Assembly: GCA_026214975.1 (NCBI GenBank)
Contig: CM047809.1
Coordinates: forward strand, 29,485,977 to 29,549,976
Direction: 5' to 3'
Length of the DNA: 64,000 nucleotides
Origin: Gentiana macrophylla
Taxonomy: Eukaryota; Streptophyta; Magnoliopsida; Gentianales; Gentianaceae
In this document: positions 11,634-22,439 of the stretch, piece after piece
How positions within the stretch are numbered: position 1 is the first letter of the stretch
Layout: the number at the start of each line of letters is the position of its first letter
Notes under the pieces: model-generated
Database searches by the model: none
Seen by the model: only the letters and a program-made list of their open reading frames with translations
Told to the model about the DNA's origin: nothing
Program-made: the position numbers and the translations under genes

Positions 11634-12296
11634 TATGATTCTTTGACTGAACAAAGCCTTGAGCTTCTAAAGACCCAATCAACTTACAATTCCACTGTCT
11701 GCTGGCTTGTTTCAAACCATATAAGGATCTTGTTTATCTGCAAACTTGATTTGGTTTGTCTGTTGCAAAACCTAGGGCAGGTGCATATAGACTTCTTTAT
11801 GTAGATCTCCATGCAAGAAAACTGTATTAACACCATCTGATGAAGATGGAAATTATTAGTTATTGCTTCTACTAGCAAAAAGCCTTGACTGTGGTAATTT
11901 TAACAACATGATAAAAGGTCTATTGATAGTCAATGCCATATGTCTGAGTGTACCCTTTTGCCACTAATGTAGCTTTGTATCTTTCTACTAAGACAACAGG
12001 GTTATACATTATTTTATATACCCATTTTCACCCAATAGGCTTCTTTCCTTCTGGTAGATCAACTACTTCCCAAGTGTGAGTGTTCTGTAAAGCTTATGTC
12101 TCATTTTTCATGGCTTCTTTCCACTCATCATGCTTGATGGCTTGGTTATAAGTCTTAGGTTCTTTAATAGCATCAATAGCATTGATATATCTGGCATATT
12201 TTGTGTATAGTTGTTCAAAATTCATCACTTCACTCAGGAGATGTGGAGTCTTCTGTACCATATGTGCACCACCTTGATAAAAAGTTGGTGTTTTTC
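11634..12296 (-). pseudogene. copia RT, proximal part
   Basis: The minus strand reads HQMVLIQFSCME and SLYGLKQASRQWN-type residues, then toward 12296 the finger region equivalent to GCKWVYRVKY and the SYNQAIKHDEW motif. Stops occur throughout. It is continuous with 8977-9985 once the solo LTR is removed. Confidence 0.7.
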
Positions 12297-13330
12297 TTAT
12301 CCTTGTTGATCTTCTCGGCTGAACATATGCAGGTTCTTGGCTGAAAGTAGCACTTTATGTGAAGCCTCAGCTGCAGCTGCTCCGGTACTAGACTGCTCTG
12401 CTAACTCACTTAGTAGATCATCAAAACTGTCCATGATTGGCAATAGGACTGGCATATCAGAAAGATACCTAGCTTTTCCTAGAACTTGTTGAAATAGAGG
12501 GAAGTAAGTTTCATGAAAGTGAGATATCTTTGTTGGTGATGTCCATATTATAGCACCCTTGATAAGTATTTGAATTCCCAAGATAGACACAAGTCCTACA
12601 TCTGGAATCAAACTTTGTCATGTACTGCTGATGTGTTCAAGAAAAAACTAAGCAACCAAGAACTTTGAATACAAACTAGTCCGGTTTGGTGTCATAAATC
12701 ACCTCATGAGGGGTGCTTTCCTTCAGCAGTGGTATGGATGTGGCATTGATTAATCTTACAGCATGTAAAAGACAGAAACCCCAGTACTCATTTGTTAAGT
12801 TACTCTGAAATCTCACACCCCTAGCAACATTCAGAAGATGCTGATATTTCATTTCAACAATACCATTTTTCTCAGGTGTGCTGACACATGATGTCTGATG
12901 TATAATACCATGTTGATCATAGAAAGTTGTGAGCTGAAACTCAGCTCCATTATCAAACATAATCATTTTAATAATTTTTTTACACTGAGTAGAAACAAAT
13001 TTAACATAGGATTTAACAAGTTCAGAGGCTTTAGATTTGTGCATCATAAGAAAAACCTAAGTGAACCTACAACAGTCAGAAAATGTTGTTGTCCATTCAC
13101 AGTGTGGTGCCTCAAAGGGCCCCAAATATCCATATGAACAAGATCAAAAACAAAATTCATATTAGTATTTAGTAGTACTCAAAGGAAAATGGGTTTTCTT
13201 TAGTTTTGCCATAGGGCAAACATAACAAAGATTATGATCACAAAATTTAACATCAGTAGACTGAGAACTGATAACTTGCAGTCCCTTATCTGGTAGATGT
13301 CCTAGTCTATAATGCCATAAAAGGCATCAT
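12297..13330 (-). pseudogene. copia integrase and integrase-RT linker
   Basis: 13047-12676 encodes part of the integrase core: VKFVSTQCKKIIKMIMFDNGAEF, then GIIHQTSCVSTPEKNGIVEMKYQHLLNVAR. This shows the second catalytic Asp in FDNGAEF and the region of the catalytic Glu, which reads GIVEMKYQ where GRVERKHQ is usual. It continues EYWGFCLLHAVRLINAT and STPHEVIYDTKPD. 12611-12297 is the linker with FHETYFPLFQQVLGKARYL. The zinc-binding pre-integrase part (13050-13330) is eroded. Confidence 0.75.
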
Positions 13331-14834
13331 CTATTCTATCAAAAAAGTATTATTTTCTACAACATCAACGTCAGAAATTTTGTCTGGTTGATCTAAGACA
13401 TAGAGTCCTCTTTGCAACTCAGCTGAACCAACCACTTTCTTGTTCTTGTCCTGCATAACACACTTGTCAGAAGAAAAAACAGTTGCACCTTTGGAATGGT
13501 TAATCGTAGAAGGTAAAGATAAAATATTATACTTAAAATTAGAAATAAAAAACACATCATGTAAGACTAGTTGAGAGTTCAGTCTCACTTGTTCTATATA
13601 TGTGATAGAAACATTATTCCTATTTAGTAATTCCATTTTTATACCAGATAAAGGTTTGAGATTACTTAATAGTTCTAAGGAACCTACAATGTGATCTGTG
13701 GCATCAGAGTCCAAGATCCATTATGTAGGTCTTACCAAATTTAAGTCATATGTCCCTGTAATGGGTGATAAATAACTGGTGATTGCATTAGGTTGCCCAA
13801 CAGAAAACCCTGCATGTCTGGGATGATGAGAACTCAGCGGAGCCATCAACTTCTCAAGTTGTTGTGCAGTAATATTAGGAAACCCTAGTCCAAGAGACCT
13901 ACTATGGGGCAGATCTTCTTCTGCTGAGAGTTCTTCTTCCACCAAGTTTGCCTTCTTGGCTTTAAACCTAGTGGATAACCATGCTTCTTGTAGCAAGTCT
14001 CTTCAGTATGGCCATTGGAACAACAGAAACTACAATGAAACTTCTTAGGATTCTTAGGCCTAGAGCTGGCAGAAGCAGAGATCCTGGTCCGCAGACTGCC
14101 TGATGTTGCCCCTATCCATTCATCTGAAAAAGAAGAATCATAGAATCTTGATTCTTGGCCTTATCTGCCACATACGACTTTTGTCTCTCAAACTCGATGG
14201 CCATTACCAAGGTATCATGGATCTCTAGGAATGGCACCATAACATGGCCTAGGAAGCCGTAGGCTCAAACCCGTCTCTCAAACCTTCAGTTTCCATATGG
14301 TCCACCAAAGTATTTATTACATTGCAGTGACATTGAGGATCACAACAACACTCTGGCATGGGCATGATGGTCTTGATTTCTTCCTAGAGAACCATTAATC
14401 ATGTAAAATACCGATTAACAGAATCAGTACCCTGTTTCAGCATATGCATTTCTTCAAGAAGATCTGATAGTCTCAATACATCCATATTAGAAAACCTAGC
14501 AGCATGATTTTTCCAAACATGCACTCTTGAAGTATATTAAACTTTGTGCAATGGTGTTCTCAACTGAATTCAAAATCCATGACCTCACCATTGTATCACA
14601 CTATCTCCATGCATGAAAATCTATCGAATCTGCTTCTGGCCTCTTGATTGTGCCATCTACGAAGCCAATCTTGTTCTTGGTGATCATCACCACCACCATG
14701 GACAATTTCCATGGATTATAATTATTTCCATTCATCAATGGATGCACAAGCACCAATGATAGATTCTCATTAGGATGGATATAGAACAGACTTAATGGGC
14801 TCAAATCTTGTTTCTTAGCTGTCATGGCTATCAA
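13331..14834 (-). pseudogene. copia gag and protease
   Basis: The 14834 start reads PLSLFYIHPNENLSLVLVH and LMNGNNYNPWKLSMVV, the N-terminal copia gag signature (Retrotran_gag_3 type). 14600-14000 is badly frameshifted. 13996-13721 is the gag tail. 13714-13331 holds the protease: DSDATDHIVGS where DSGATDH is the normal active site, so Gly has been replaced. The GAG-pre-integrase start (GLYVLD) follows. The protein is not functional as it stands. Confidence 0.75.
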
Positions 14835-15023
14835 GAACTCATGGAATATACCAGTTTACAAGAATAGAGACGAAAAACGATCAATAATTGATCAAAACAC
14901 AAAGAATTACCATATTTTCTCTTAATAAAATGTGGGAAATTCAGAAAAGATGAAGAACACTCTCAAGATTCTTCAGAATTAAGAGGAAAACAAAAAAAAA
15001 TCATAAGAAACTCTCAAGAATCT

Positions 15024-15035
15024 GATCTGATACCA
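15024..15035 (-). other. primer-binding site
   Basis: On the minus strand TGGTATCAGATC follows the 5' LTR end (CTTCA then ATA). This matches the start of the usual plant copia primer site, which is complementary to initiator methionine tRNA. Confidence 0.85.
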
Positions 15036-15038
15036 TAT

Positions 15039-15336
15039 TGAAGTTTGAATAAAACAAACGAAAGAAAGAATTCAAAAGAATAATTATTCAAAGAATAATC
15101 AACAAGTTAAGTTACAATGCTACTGGAAATAGGTATTTATAGCTGCATACACCTAATTAGTTAGTTAAGAAAGGTTAAAAGCGGTTATAACAAAATCAAA
15201 CAAGATAATTGTTTCTGACTACAAACTACTATGCTGACTAGTTCAGCAGTCCGCTGAGTCTTCAGGTAGTCTGCTAAGTTCTTCAATATTCAGTTGATTT
15301 GCACTCAGCACTTCCTTCAACATATATACTGTAACA
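15039..15336 (-). repeat. 5' LTR of minus-strand copia
   Basis: About 298 bp; partner of 8615-8930. It starts TGTTACAG and ends AAACTTCA in minus-strand sense. The bases beyond (15337-15632) show no feature. Confidence 0.85.
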
Positions 15337-15632
15337 ATGTCTGAGCTCCCCCTTCATCCTTTGAAGATTATTTAAGCACGCATTATTCAAATCCATTATT
15401 TGGCTCTTGTTTGGTTCCATTGGTGGTTTGTTAGTTGTTTGTGTGTTTTGTCTCTATAATCATGTTTTTTGGTTTCTTTGTCCATCGTTTGGGGCATTTT
15501 CTGGCTTTGCTCTGGCTAATCTTTGTATTTTTCGACGTTTGTCCGGTTCTTCATAAAACTTTTGTTCCCTAAGAGAGATAAAACAAAGTAAAAGTGTGAA
15601 AATTAATGGTGATGGAGCATTGTCCCGGTGAC

Positions 15633-16239
15633 TGACAATGCTTGATCTCGCCGGGTAATAACTCTGGACCGTATTTTCCTAATGGCAACTAATCAAGATC
15701 CAAAAACCAGAAACGATCTAAAATGAGGGGGTGATTTGGGTGTTTTTAGACTGAGCCTGAGATAATGTTTATCCCAAGTTGCCTATGTATCCTATAATTG
15801 TTCAGGAATCAAGTCTCTTCGTAGTTATTGGAATCGTTTATATAGAGGGCCTTATGCCCTAGGTATGCATGTGTTGTGTCCTTTTTGGACTCTATTTCGT
15901 ATCCTTTAAGGAATGGATAATTACGGTTGAATCTCTTTGATTTGAGGAGATAATCATGGGATTTGAATGACGGTTTAAATGATAAGATCAGTGTCCTATT
16001 GGGTGAAGGATCATTAGGATCTCCCTATAATTATCGTATAATATATGCATGTACATTAAATAAAGGGAGTAGCTCTGACCGACCTGCGAAGAGCTCCCAA
16101 GGCCTTTATGGTCGAATCACACGACCCGCCTCTCGCTGCGTCTGCACCGACCATGCGGATGGGTGAGAAGCGGCCAGCCGATCTCCCACTTAGGGTCTTG
16201 ATCCGCCTCTAGCAGCTTAAAGTGGGCCCCTGGCACTCA
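15633..16239 (-). repeat. diverged LTR relict of the leader-hairpin family
   Basis: On the minus strand it carries TATATAAA (15838-15845), AACTACGAAG, TTGATTCCTGAACAATTAT, then CTTGGGATAAACATTATCTCAGG-type pairing and CTCAGTCTAAA, ending ATTGTCA at 15633. The closest relative is 41344-41967 (shared AATACGGTCC...CCCGGCG before the end). No internal region adjoins it, so it is probably a solo LTR. I could not define the outer boundary or a duplication exactly. Confidence 0.6.
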
Positions 16240-16589
16240 ATGTTGTGCTTTATCTTTCTCTATTTAATGTTGGGACAAGGTGATGATGACACGTGGCTAA
16301 GGGCTAGTCCAACCTCCGTCAGTGACAAAGATGTTTGGAACATGGCTAAGAACAAACGAGTCTATTATACGTGGTCACACAAGTTCATCATATGTGATAT
16401 GTATCATCTAAGTAAAATAAATATAAAAATATCTTCAGATGTAAGATAGTTTATATAAATTTAAAGATATGCGAACAAAGTGAATTAATTACATGTGCTA
16501 CACATATATAACATTTTTACGATTGTTTCTCCTTTGATTTTGGCCGTGAATTTGAAAATTTATGTGTTGGATAAAAGAGATTGGAAAAT
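16240..16589. other. unassigned non-coding stretch
   Basis: AT-rich with a few short frames; no motif, repeat or gene signal recognised. Confidence 0.4.
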
Positions 16590-17790
16590 CAACTTTGAAT
16601 TCTTTTTTGCGATGTGTTGTCTTAAGCCGCAAGCCATCAATATTCCGAACCAGACTAGTGGAAACCAACTTCGATGGATATTGTGAAATTTAATGTTGAC
16701 TCTACTTTTTATGAATCAAAAGGTGCTTTGGTTGACTAGTTAGAAACACTGAAGGGATGATCTCGATAAGCTTTTCATGAAAGTTAGAAGGGGCATATGA
16801 TGTTTGGTGGCAGACCCAGGATTTTATTTTGGGGTGGTCTTGGTTTTCTCTTTTCAAATAAATATACATATCCCTGAAATAAAATAAAAAATCCACTGCA
16901 AAAAAATTTCATTCATCGTAAATTAAGTTACGAACATGTAGTATAGTTATGTATTGCCCATCTAAATACACAACAAGCGAAGCTGGAATTTGTTTTTCTG
17001 GTGTTTAACTTTTATGATTAGATTTAAATGGTATAAGGTAGTAAAAAAAAACTATATTGTAAATTAAAAATGCTTCAAACGTGATCCGTTCTTGTAAAAT
17101 GTAGTATATAGTACGTAAAGTCTTGGCTTCTAAATACACAATAAGATAAGTTGTAGTTTGTTTTTGTAGTGTTTAACTTTTATGATTAGATTTAAATGGT
17201 ATAAGGTAGAAAAAAAATTATTGTTGCAAACATGTTTCGAACGGATCTGTTTTTGTGGTATTTAATTATTATAATTAAATTTACATGACATAAGGTAAGA
17301 ACGAAACAAATTTGATTTAAAATGTCTAAGGTAAAAGAAGAAAAATATTAGATTTAGATTATATCATGTACAAAGAAAATGCCAAAAAAACAAAACAAAA
17401 TTATTGCTTGCAACAAGTGTTGAACCCATGACCATTGGATAAACAAGATAAAAGTGAGAAGTCTTGTTCCACTAGACCACCACAACATTTCTTTAAATTA
17501 ATAAGCATTAAATATATATACTAATACTAACATTAACACAATTATACAAAAATATTTTTTTTTTGTTTTTTGTTTCAAATTTTGGGTGGGTCTTGAGACC
17601 ACCCTCCTATAGGGTGGGTCCGCCCATGATGATGTTTATTAGTGACGAGATGTTGGATATTAATCATGCTTTTGTTTTATCCATAACTTGTGGTATTTTC
17701 AAAGTGGTGATTGAAAATGATTCACTATCTGCGTATAAAAAATTGGCCACACAACACAAATAGTTCATTGAGTTGGGAGCCATTATTGAA
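16590..17790 (+). pseudogene. RNase H-like (RVT_3) pseudogene, split
   Basis: The two halves (16590-16804 and 17637-17790) join across a hAT-type insertion. The left half reads VKFNVDSTFYESKGALV then, after a frameshift, RNTEGMIS, matching the KxNxDxA...G...RNxxG pattern of plant RNase H domains of the RVT_3 type. The right half reads DINHAFVLSITCGIFKVVIENDSLSAYKKLATQHK, matching the A-I-x-A-L-x-L-A...V-x-x-E-x-D-S segment. These domains occur in LINE pol genes and in free-standing plant genes; too little remains to choose. It is non-functional. Confidence 0.65.
16805..17628. mobile_element. hAT-type non-autonomous element
   Basis: The inverted ends are TGGTGGCAGACCCA and, reverse-complemented, CATGGGCGGACCCA. 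Both are flanked by the 8 bp duplication ATGATGTT (16797-16804 and 17629-17636), as expected for hAT. It has no transposase. Inside, a block containing TTTATGATTAGATTTAAATG recurs at about 17010 and 17172 and, weaker, near 17255, so part of it is tandemly duplicated. Confidence 0.85.
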
Positions 17791-18842
17791 TATTTTCATT
17801 CTATTATTCTTATATTTTCTTTCGTTAATTTCTTTTTTGCTAAGCAAGGTGAGAATAATTAGCCGATCTTGATTTACGAATTTTTATAGAAATTTCGTTT
17901 TTGAATCAAAGACAGTGCAGAGTGGTGTACTTCTGATAAAAGAGTAAGAAACTCCCATCATATGAAATGGATTCCATGCCTTCTCTGGTTTCAACGGTGG
18001 CAGCAGGCAGACCTACATACAGCTAAGGGGGGCAACTGCCCCCCTCAATTGGATAAAAATCTACTAATATATGTGTATGTATCTTGTTTGCCCCCCCTTA
18101 ATTTTTTATTTGTCTATTTAAATTTTTTATTGCCCCTCCTTACACGAGATCATGCGTCCATCATTGGCAGCAACGGAATTGAATATGCAAGCATACGTTT
18201 CATGTTTGTTTGAGTAATACTGTAAGAGTTTCGGTGAATCGCATGAGCCCTGATACATGCATTTTCGGTGCCATGGAGCTAGGACACTGGTTAGAACTCT
18301 CGCATAAAAGTGCTTGCAAGAAACTCAGCGACTTTGTAAGGTAAGCCAATGTTCTTACTATAGTTTCTAGTTCTAGACACTGAGAATGGCAGACCAGCGA
18401 CCAATGAAGCCGCTGGAGAAGTTATGTGGAATGTGGTTTTTATCCCCAACTCATGTATCTTTCGCTTCTGGTTCGATTGAGCATAAAGAGGTAAGCAAGC
18501 CAAGCTACTCTTGAGTAGCTCGAGAACGGATCGAGGCAGAACTCGACTCGACTCGGCTTGAATTAGCTCAAACTCGAAATCGACTTGACTTAATGATTAA
18601 ACCAACGATACTCGAGCAATGCAATATCCGGCTCGACTACTCGCGAGTGAGCTGGAATATACATTAAGATATAACAAAACAAACGTATAGGTATATTTAT
18701 ACACGTATACATAAATATATGGTATTAATATGCACATGTATCTTTATATTTATAGAGATTTTAATGTTGTGTAAGGTGTATCGTGTATGGAGTGATTTAT
18801 AGAACAAATCCGTAATTAACGGTTGTAATTACGGAAAAATAA
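17791..18842. other. intergenic DNA with simple palindromes
   Basis: No gene found. There is a GGGGGGCA-AC-TGCCCCCC palindrome at about 18028-18045 and a run of CTCGA/TCGAG motifs at 18500-18660, similar to 40650-40800. Both look like eroded repeats that I cannot classify. Confidence 0.4.
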
Positions 18843-18844
18843 TA

Positions 18845-19119
18845 CTCCCTCCGTTTTTTTATCTGTCGCAGAGAGAAAAATCACACAGATTAAGAAAGTA
18901 ATTAATATGTCTAAAATATAGTATTGGAAATGTATTTTTTATTGGAGATGTAAATACTTTGTTGGTAAATGAGTTTTTAGTATTGGAAATGTAGTTTTTT
19001 GAGATGTAAATAATTTGTTAGTAAAGGAGGAAGAATAATAAATGATGCATTGGAAATGTAAAATGACAGATAAATAAAAAGAGAGCAAATTCTGAAATGT
19101 GACAGATAAAAAAATGAGG
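18845..19119. mobile_element. Stowaway-like MITE, left part
   Basis: TA at 18843-18844 is followed by CTCCCTCCGTTTTTTTATCT, the classic Stowaway terminus. The matching right end is GACAGATAAAAAAATGAGG here plus GAG at 39110-39112 and TA at 39113-39114. Removing the 20 kb gypsy element and one TGAGG copy gives a 278 bp MITE with ~25 bp inverted ends and a TA duplication. Confidence 0.9.
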
Positions 19120-19719
19120 TGATGATGCATAAATCATCACGGTTGTTTTAGTTGTGTTTGTGCTGTAGATATCTGGCTTATTTGGGGGGTGATTAAGTGT
19201 ATGCTAGCCGGAGATGTGCGGCAGCGATGGGAGGAGGAAAAGAAGTTCTATTTTCACAGAGCTTTGGCCTGTTTTTGCATTAGAATGTATATATGATCCA
19301 GGTTACACAAGACTTCCTTTTATAGGAAGAGAAATCTTAGGAGCTAAGTAATAGACAAATGTTGTGAAGCAGCTTAGTCACTAATCTTACTTAATGGCTA
19401 AGCAAATATTAAATATCTAATCTGCAAGTGGTAAGAATATCTGGACGGCAACCCTTTATGATTGCACAGGCCGCCAATTCCCTTTGTCCTATCTCTGCTC
19501 CTTGTTTCTTCTCAAGTAATTTGCGGCCCTTTGAGGGCTATAGGTCCAGGGCATGTATCCGGCCCCCTAGCTCTGGCGACGCTCTAGGAGTGGTCGATGG
19601 CAGCGGCCCTTACTGGATATCATTGACGTCGCCGTCGAGGTGGTCGCGGAGCTGCCTCAGGTATGGTGAACCAGGGGCTATCACCGGGCTAGACGGTGGC
19701 GATATTATTTGTATCATCA
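19120..19719 (-). repeat. 3' LTR of the Tat element
   Basis: 600 bp, TGATGATGCATAAATCATCA at the left edge and GTATCATCA at the right. On the minus strand it is preceded by GTAGGGGGCCAT (19720-19731), a suitable polypurine tract. Confidence 0.92.
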
Positions 19720-19794
19720 ATGGCCCCCTACTCCAGGTCTTGATCATTTTTCATGAGAATGTCGAGCATGGAGTAGTGATCTCAGGGACAATGT

Positions 19795-20215
19795 TTTTGC
19801 GGCCTCGTCGTCTGACGTGACTTGTTCGCTAAGGACCGTGCTTTCAAAGCAAGCGGCCTTCGAAGCAACTCTGGGCCTGTATTTTGCGACCTCATCGTTT
19901 GATGCGACTTGTTCGCTAAGGACCGTGCTTTCAAAGCAAGCGGTCTTCGAAGCAACTCTGGGCCTGCTTTTTGCAACCTCGTCGTCTGATGCGACTTGTT
20001 CACTAAGGACCGTGATTTCAAAGCAATCGGCCTTCGAAGCTACTCTGGGCCTGCTTTTTGTTTGAAAGCGGCCTTCGAAGCAACTCTGGGCCTGCTTTTT
20101 ACGACCTCGTCATCTGATGCGACTTGTTCACTAAGGACCGTGCTTTCAAAGCAAGCGGCCTTCGAAGCAACTCTGGGGCTGCTTTTGCGACCTCGTCGTC
20201 TGATGCGAGGCCATC
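19795..20215 (-). repeat. ~86 bp tandem repeat near the 3' LTR
   Basis: Units carrying CGTGCTTTCAAAGCAAGCGG and GCGACCTCGTCGTCTGATGC begin near 19839, 19923, 20011 and 20139, with a partial unit near 20066. Tandem repeats close to the 3' LTR are common in Tat-type elements. The short translated frames here are by-products of the repeat. Confidence 0.8.
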
Positions 20216-20452
20216 TGCTCGTTCATGGATTATCGGGGCAGTTCATTAGTCAGATCGTGGCTGACGTTGGCTCTCTTGATAACCGTAATTACGTGGGTGA
20301 TGACGCCCTTGGTAACTGCCCAAGCAGGCACGTGGGCATTGATTAGCCTCCATAATGATTGCGGTTTTTGAATTTCGGAATTTGAATCGACCGCACAAAT
20401 CTCAACCGTTGGATGGATCAACTCCCAGCCGCACGATTGAGCTCTCATTGCC

Positions 20453-20460
20453 TATATAAG
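20453..20460 (+). promoter_or_regulatory. TATA box of antisense gene 2
   Basis: TATATAAG precedes a pyrimidine-rich transcript leader (CACCTCCTCACTTTTACTC). An intron in the leader, 20679-21060, has donor CAG/GTAAAT and acceptor TTTTTGCAG and places the next exon at GATGTCC, whose ATG (21062) opens the conserved frame. Confidence 0.6.
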
Positions 20461-21883
20461 GTTGGCACCTCTCACACCTCCTCACTTTTACTCTTTTCCC
20501 TTCCCACACTTTTTCCTCTAATATTCTCTCCTCCTTTTCTGAGGATTAGCAAGGGTTTTCCGGCGAAGGTTTGCGGAGGACTCGGTGGTGGCTGGAGCGA
20601 GTTTGAGGTTTCCGGTAAGGGTTTAAATATTCCGACGCGTTTTCGTGGCAGTTTGTTCCAACTCCCTCCTAAAAACAGGTAAATTCTTCCTCCCTTACCC
20701 CTCTTTCCTTGTTCGTTCTTGCTGGATTTCAAGCTTTTTAGTGGCTTTGATCCCTTGTATGGGAATGTGTCCATATGTAAGATGTTTTTGAGGAAAAAGT
20801 CGAGGCTTTTTGGGTTGGTGTTCTTGTGATGAGGGTGGTTTCTCTGGGAATATCGATAAGAGAGGGGGGCCAGCCGAAAAAATTATCTTTCCCTGGGCTT
20901 GCCTATATTCATATGTGCGTTTCCTTTTCATTGATAATTTGCTTTCCATGTCTCCTGTAAAAACGGAGGGGGAGGCGTCGAGATGGGTGCGATTACCTTC
21001 CTGGCTTAATTCTTATTATCCCATGTCTGAAAGCTCCACCTTTTCCTCTTGTTTTTGCAGGATGTCCGACGGAGAAAACTCTTTGAGAGGCGATTCTGAC
21101 GAAGGTCAGGAAGCTTTCGATTACGCACAGGAGGAAGAGGATGACAACCCATCTAGTCCTGACGTGTTCGCTAGGGACGACCTATTTGAAGAGATAACCG
21201 GCGGGGAGGCCGCAGCTCGAGTAGGCAACGATCCCTTCGACTTAGATTCTATGTTTCCTGACCCCGCCCAGCGACGTAAGAAGAGTCGCAAAGAAATGGC
21301 ACGAGCCCAAGGGGCGAGCACTAGCGAGGCTGGTGAAAGAGGGATGTCCGATGTCGAAGAACATGCTGCCGATCCCAGTCCTAGTGGCACCGCTGATCAT
21401 GACGAGGCGTATATTGAGGACGCCGCTCTTCATGAGCTGACGGGGTCGAGCGAGGATGAGAATGCCCCCTTGCCTCACAAGATAGTTTGAGAGCTCCCAA
21501 AAAAACCGAAGAGGAAAAGGGATCCGAAAATAACGGTGGGAGAGGCCGCTGCTAAAGCAAAGAAACCAACACCCAATAATCCCGATGCCCTAAGGGAGTT
21601 TGCTATCCTGACTGCATACGAGAAGGCACTGGAGAAGAAGTGGGTGAAGCTTTGCGATAGTGACGACCTTAACAGGTTTATTCGCCGCCGGTTCAAAATT
21701 GACACCGATGTGTACAGGTTTTCTTTGCTTGATTACTCGAAGGAGGAGGATAAGCTTAAGCCCGGAGACCGCGAGGATTTCGTCTGCGCTCGTCGCCAGG
21801 ATGATACCCTAATCCTGCACTTCGATCACTTTTATGCGGGGCTCAGGCCTCCGTTCGACCCTTTCTTTGTTAAGATTTGCGAG

Positions 21884-22391
21884 TGACGATACGGGATTTC
21901 ACCCCTCCACGTGGAATTATCTAATTGGTCCAGCTGGCATGTGGAAAAGTCCAAGTATATTATCCGCATCGGGTCGAATACGAGACGAATCAGTGATCAC
22001 CACCGCAGCCAGCAGATCTTGCAAGTGTTCCATCTCGAGTACCCATGTCGGTGTCCATCGAGTCGATACCATGGACTTCAGTCCAGGCTCCTAGGCTCAC
22101 CATCCAGCAGGTTACTTGGGCAAGAGGGCAAGGCCCATTTAAGGGTAATTATGTCAATAGACCAAACCGCCCCAAATTTAGGGCAGAGAAGGACATGTGC
22201 CTATAAATACATCATTCCAGGAACTACGTAAGGCTTGATTCCTGGACATTACACAGGATACGTAGGCAATCCAAGATACATTCTTGGACTCAGCCATAAA
22301 ACACCAAAATCACCCCCAAAATCATCCTTGATTCTATCATCCCTAGATTAAATTGGCCTCAAATTATACATGACAAAATCCAGCATCGTCA
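21884..22391 (+). repeat. 5' LTR of nested element
   Basis: 508 bp. A TATA box (CTATAAATAC, 22201-22210) is followed by a conserved leader with nested pairing, CTACGTA (22224-22230) with TACGTAG (22259-22265), and a second stem CCAAGA/TCTTGG (22271-22287). The 3' LTR carries the same block. Confidence 0.9.
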
Positions 22392-22411
22392 TTGGCGCTA
22401 GAAGGAGGGCC
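22392..22411 (+). other. likely primer-binding site
   Basis: TTGGCGCTAGAAGGAGGGCC directly follows the 5' LTR. The same site with one change (TTGGAGCTAGAAGGAGGGCC) follows the LTR at 56006. The donor tRNA is not identified. Confidence 0.6.
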
Positions 22412-22439
22412 TTCTATCGGTGATGGATCAAGGAGTGGT

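Larger units (their letters stand above)
8615..15336 (-). mobile_element. Ty1/copia retrotransposon, minus strand, degenerate
   Basis: The element is bounded by a 3' LTR at 8615-8930 and a 5' LTR at 15039-15336. Both begin TGTKACA and end CTTCA in minus-strand sense. The primer site TGGTATCAGATC (initiator Met tRNA type) and polypurine tract TTGAGGGGG are in place. Coding order on the minus strand is gag, protease, integrase, RT, RNase H, typical of copia, with many stops and frameshifts. It is the same family as 5932-8466, and the two lie tail to tail. I could not find a matching 5 bp target duplication; the flanks read TGTTT and ATGTC. It hosts a solo LTR at 9991-11628. Confidence 0.9.

Noticed and set aside
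18028..18045. GGGGGGCA-AC-TGCCCCCC palindrome as a transposon tip
   Set aside because: No partner end or duplication found nearby.
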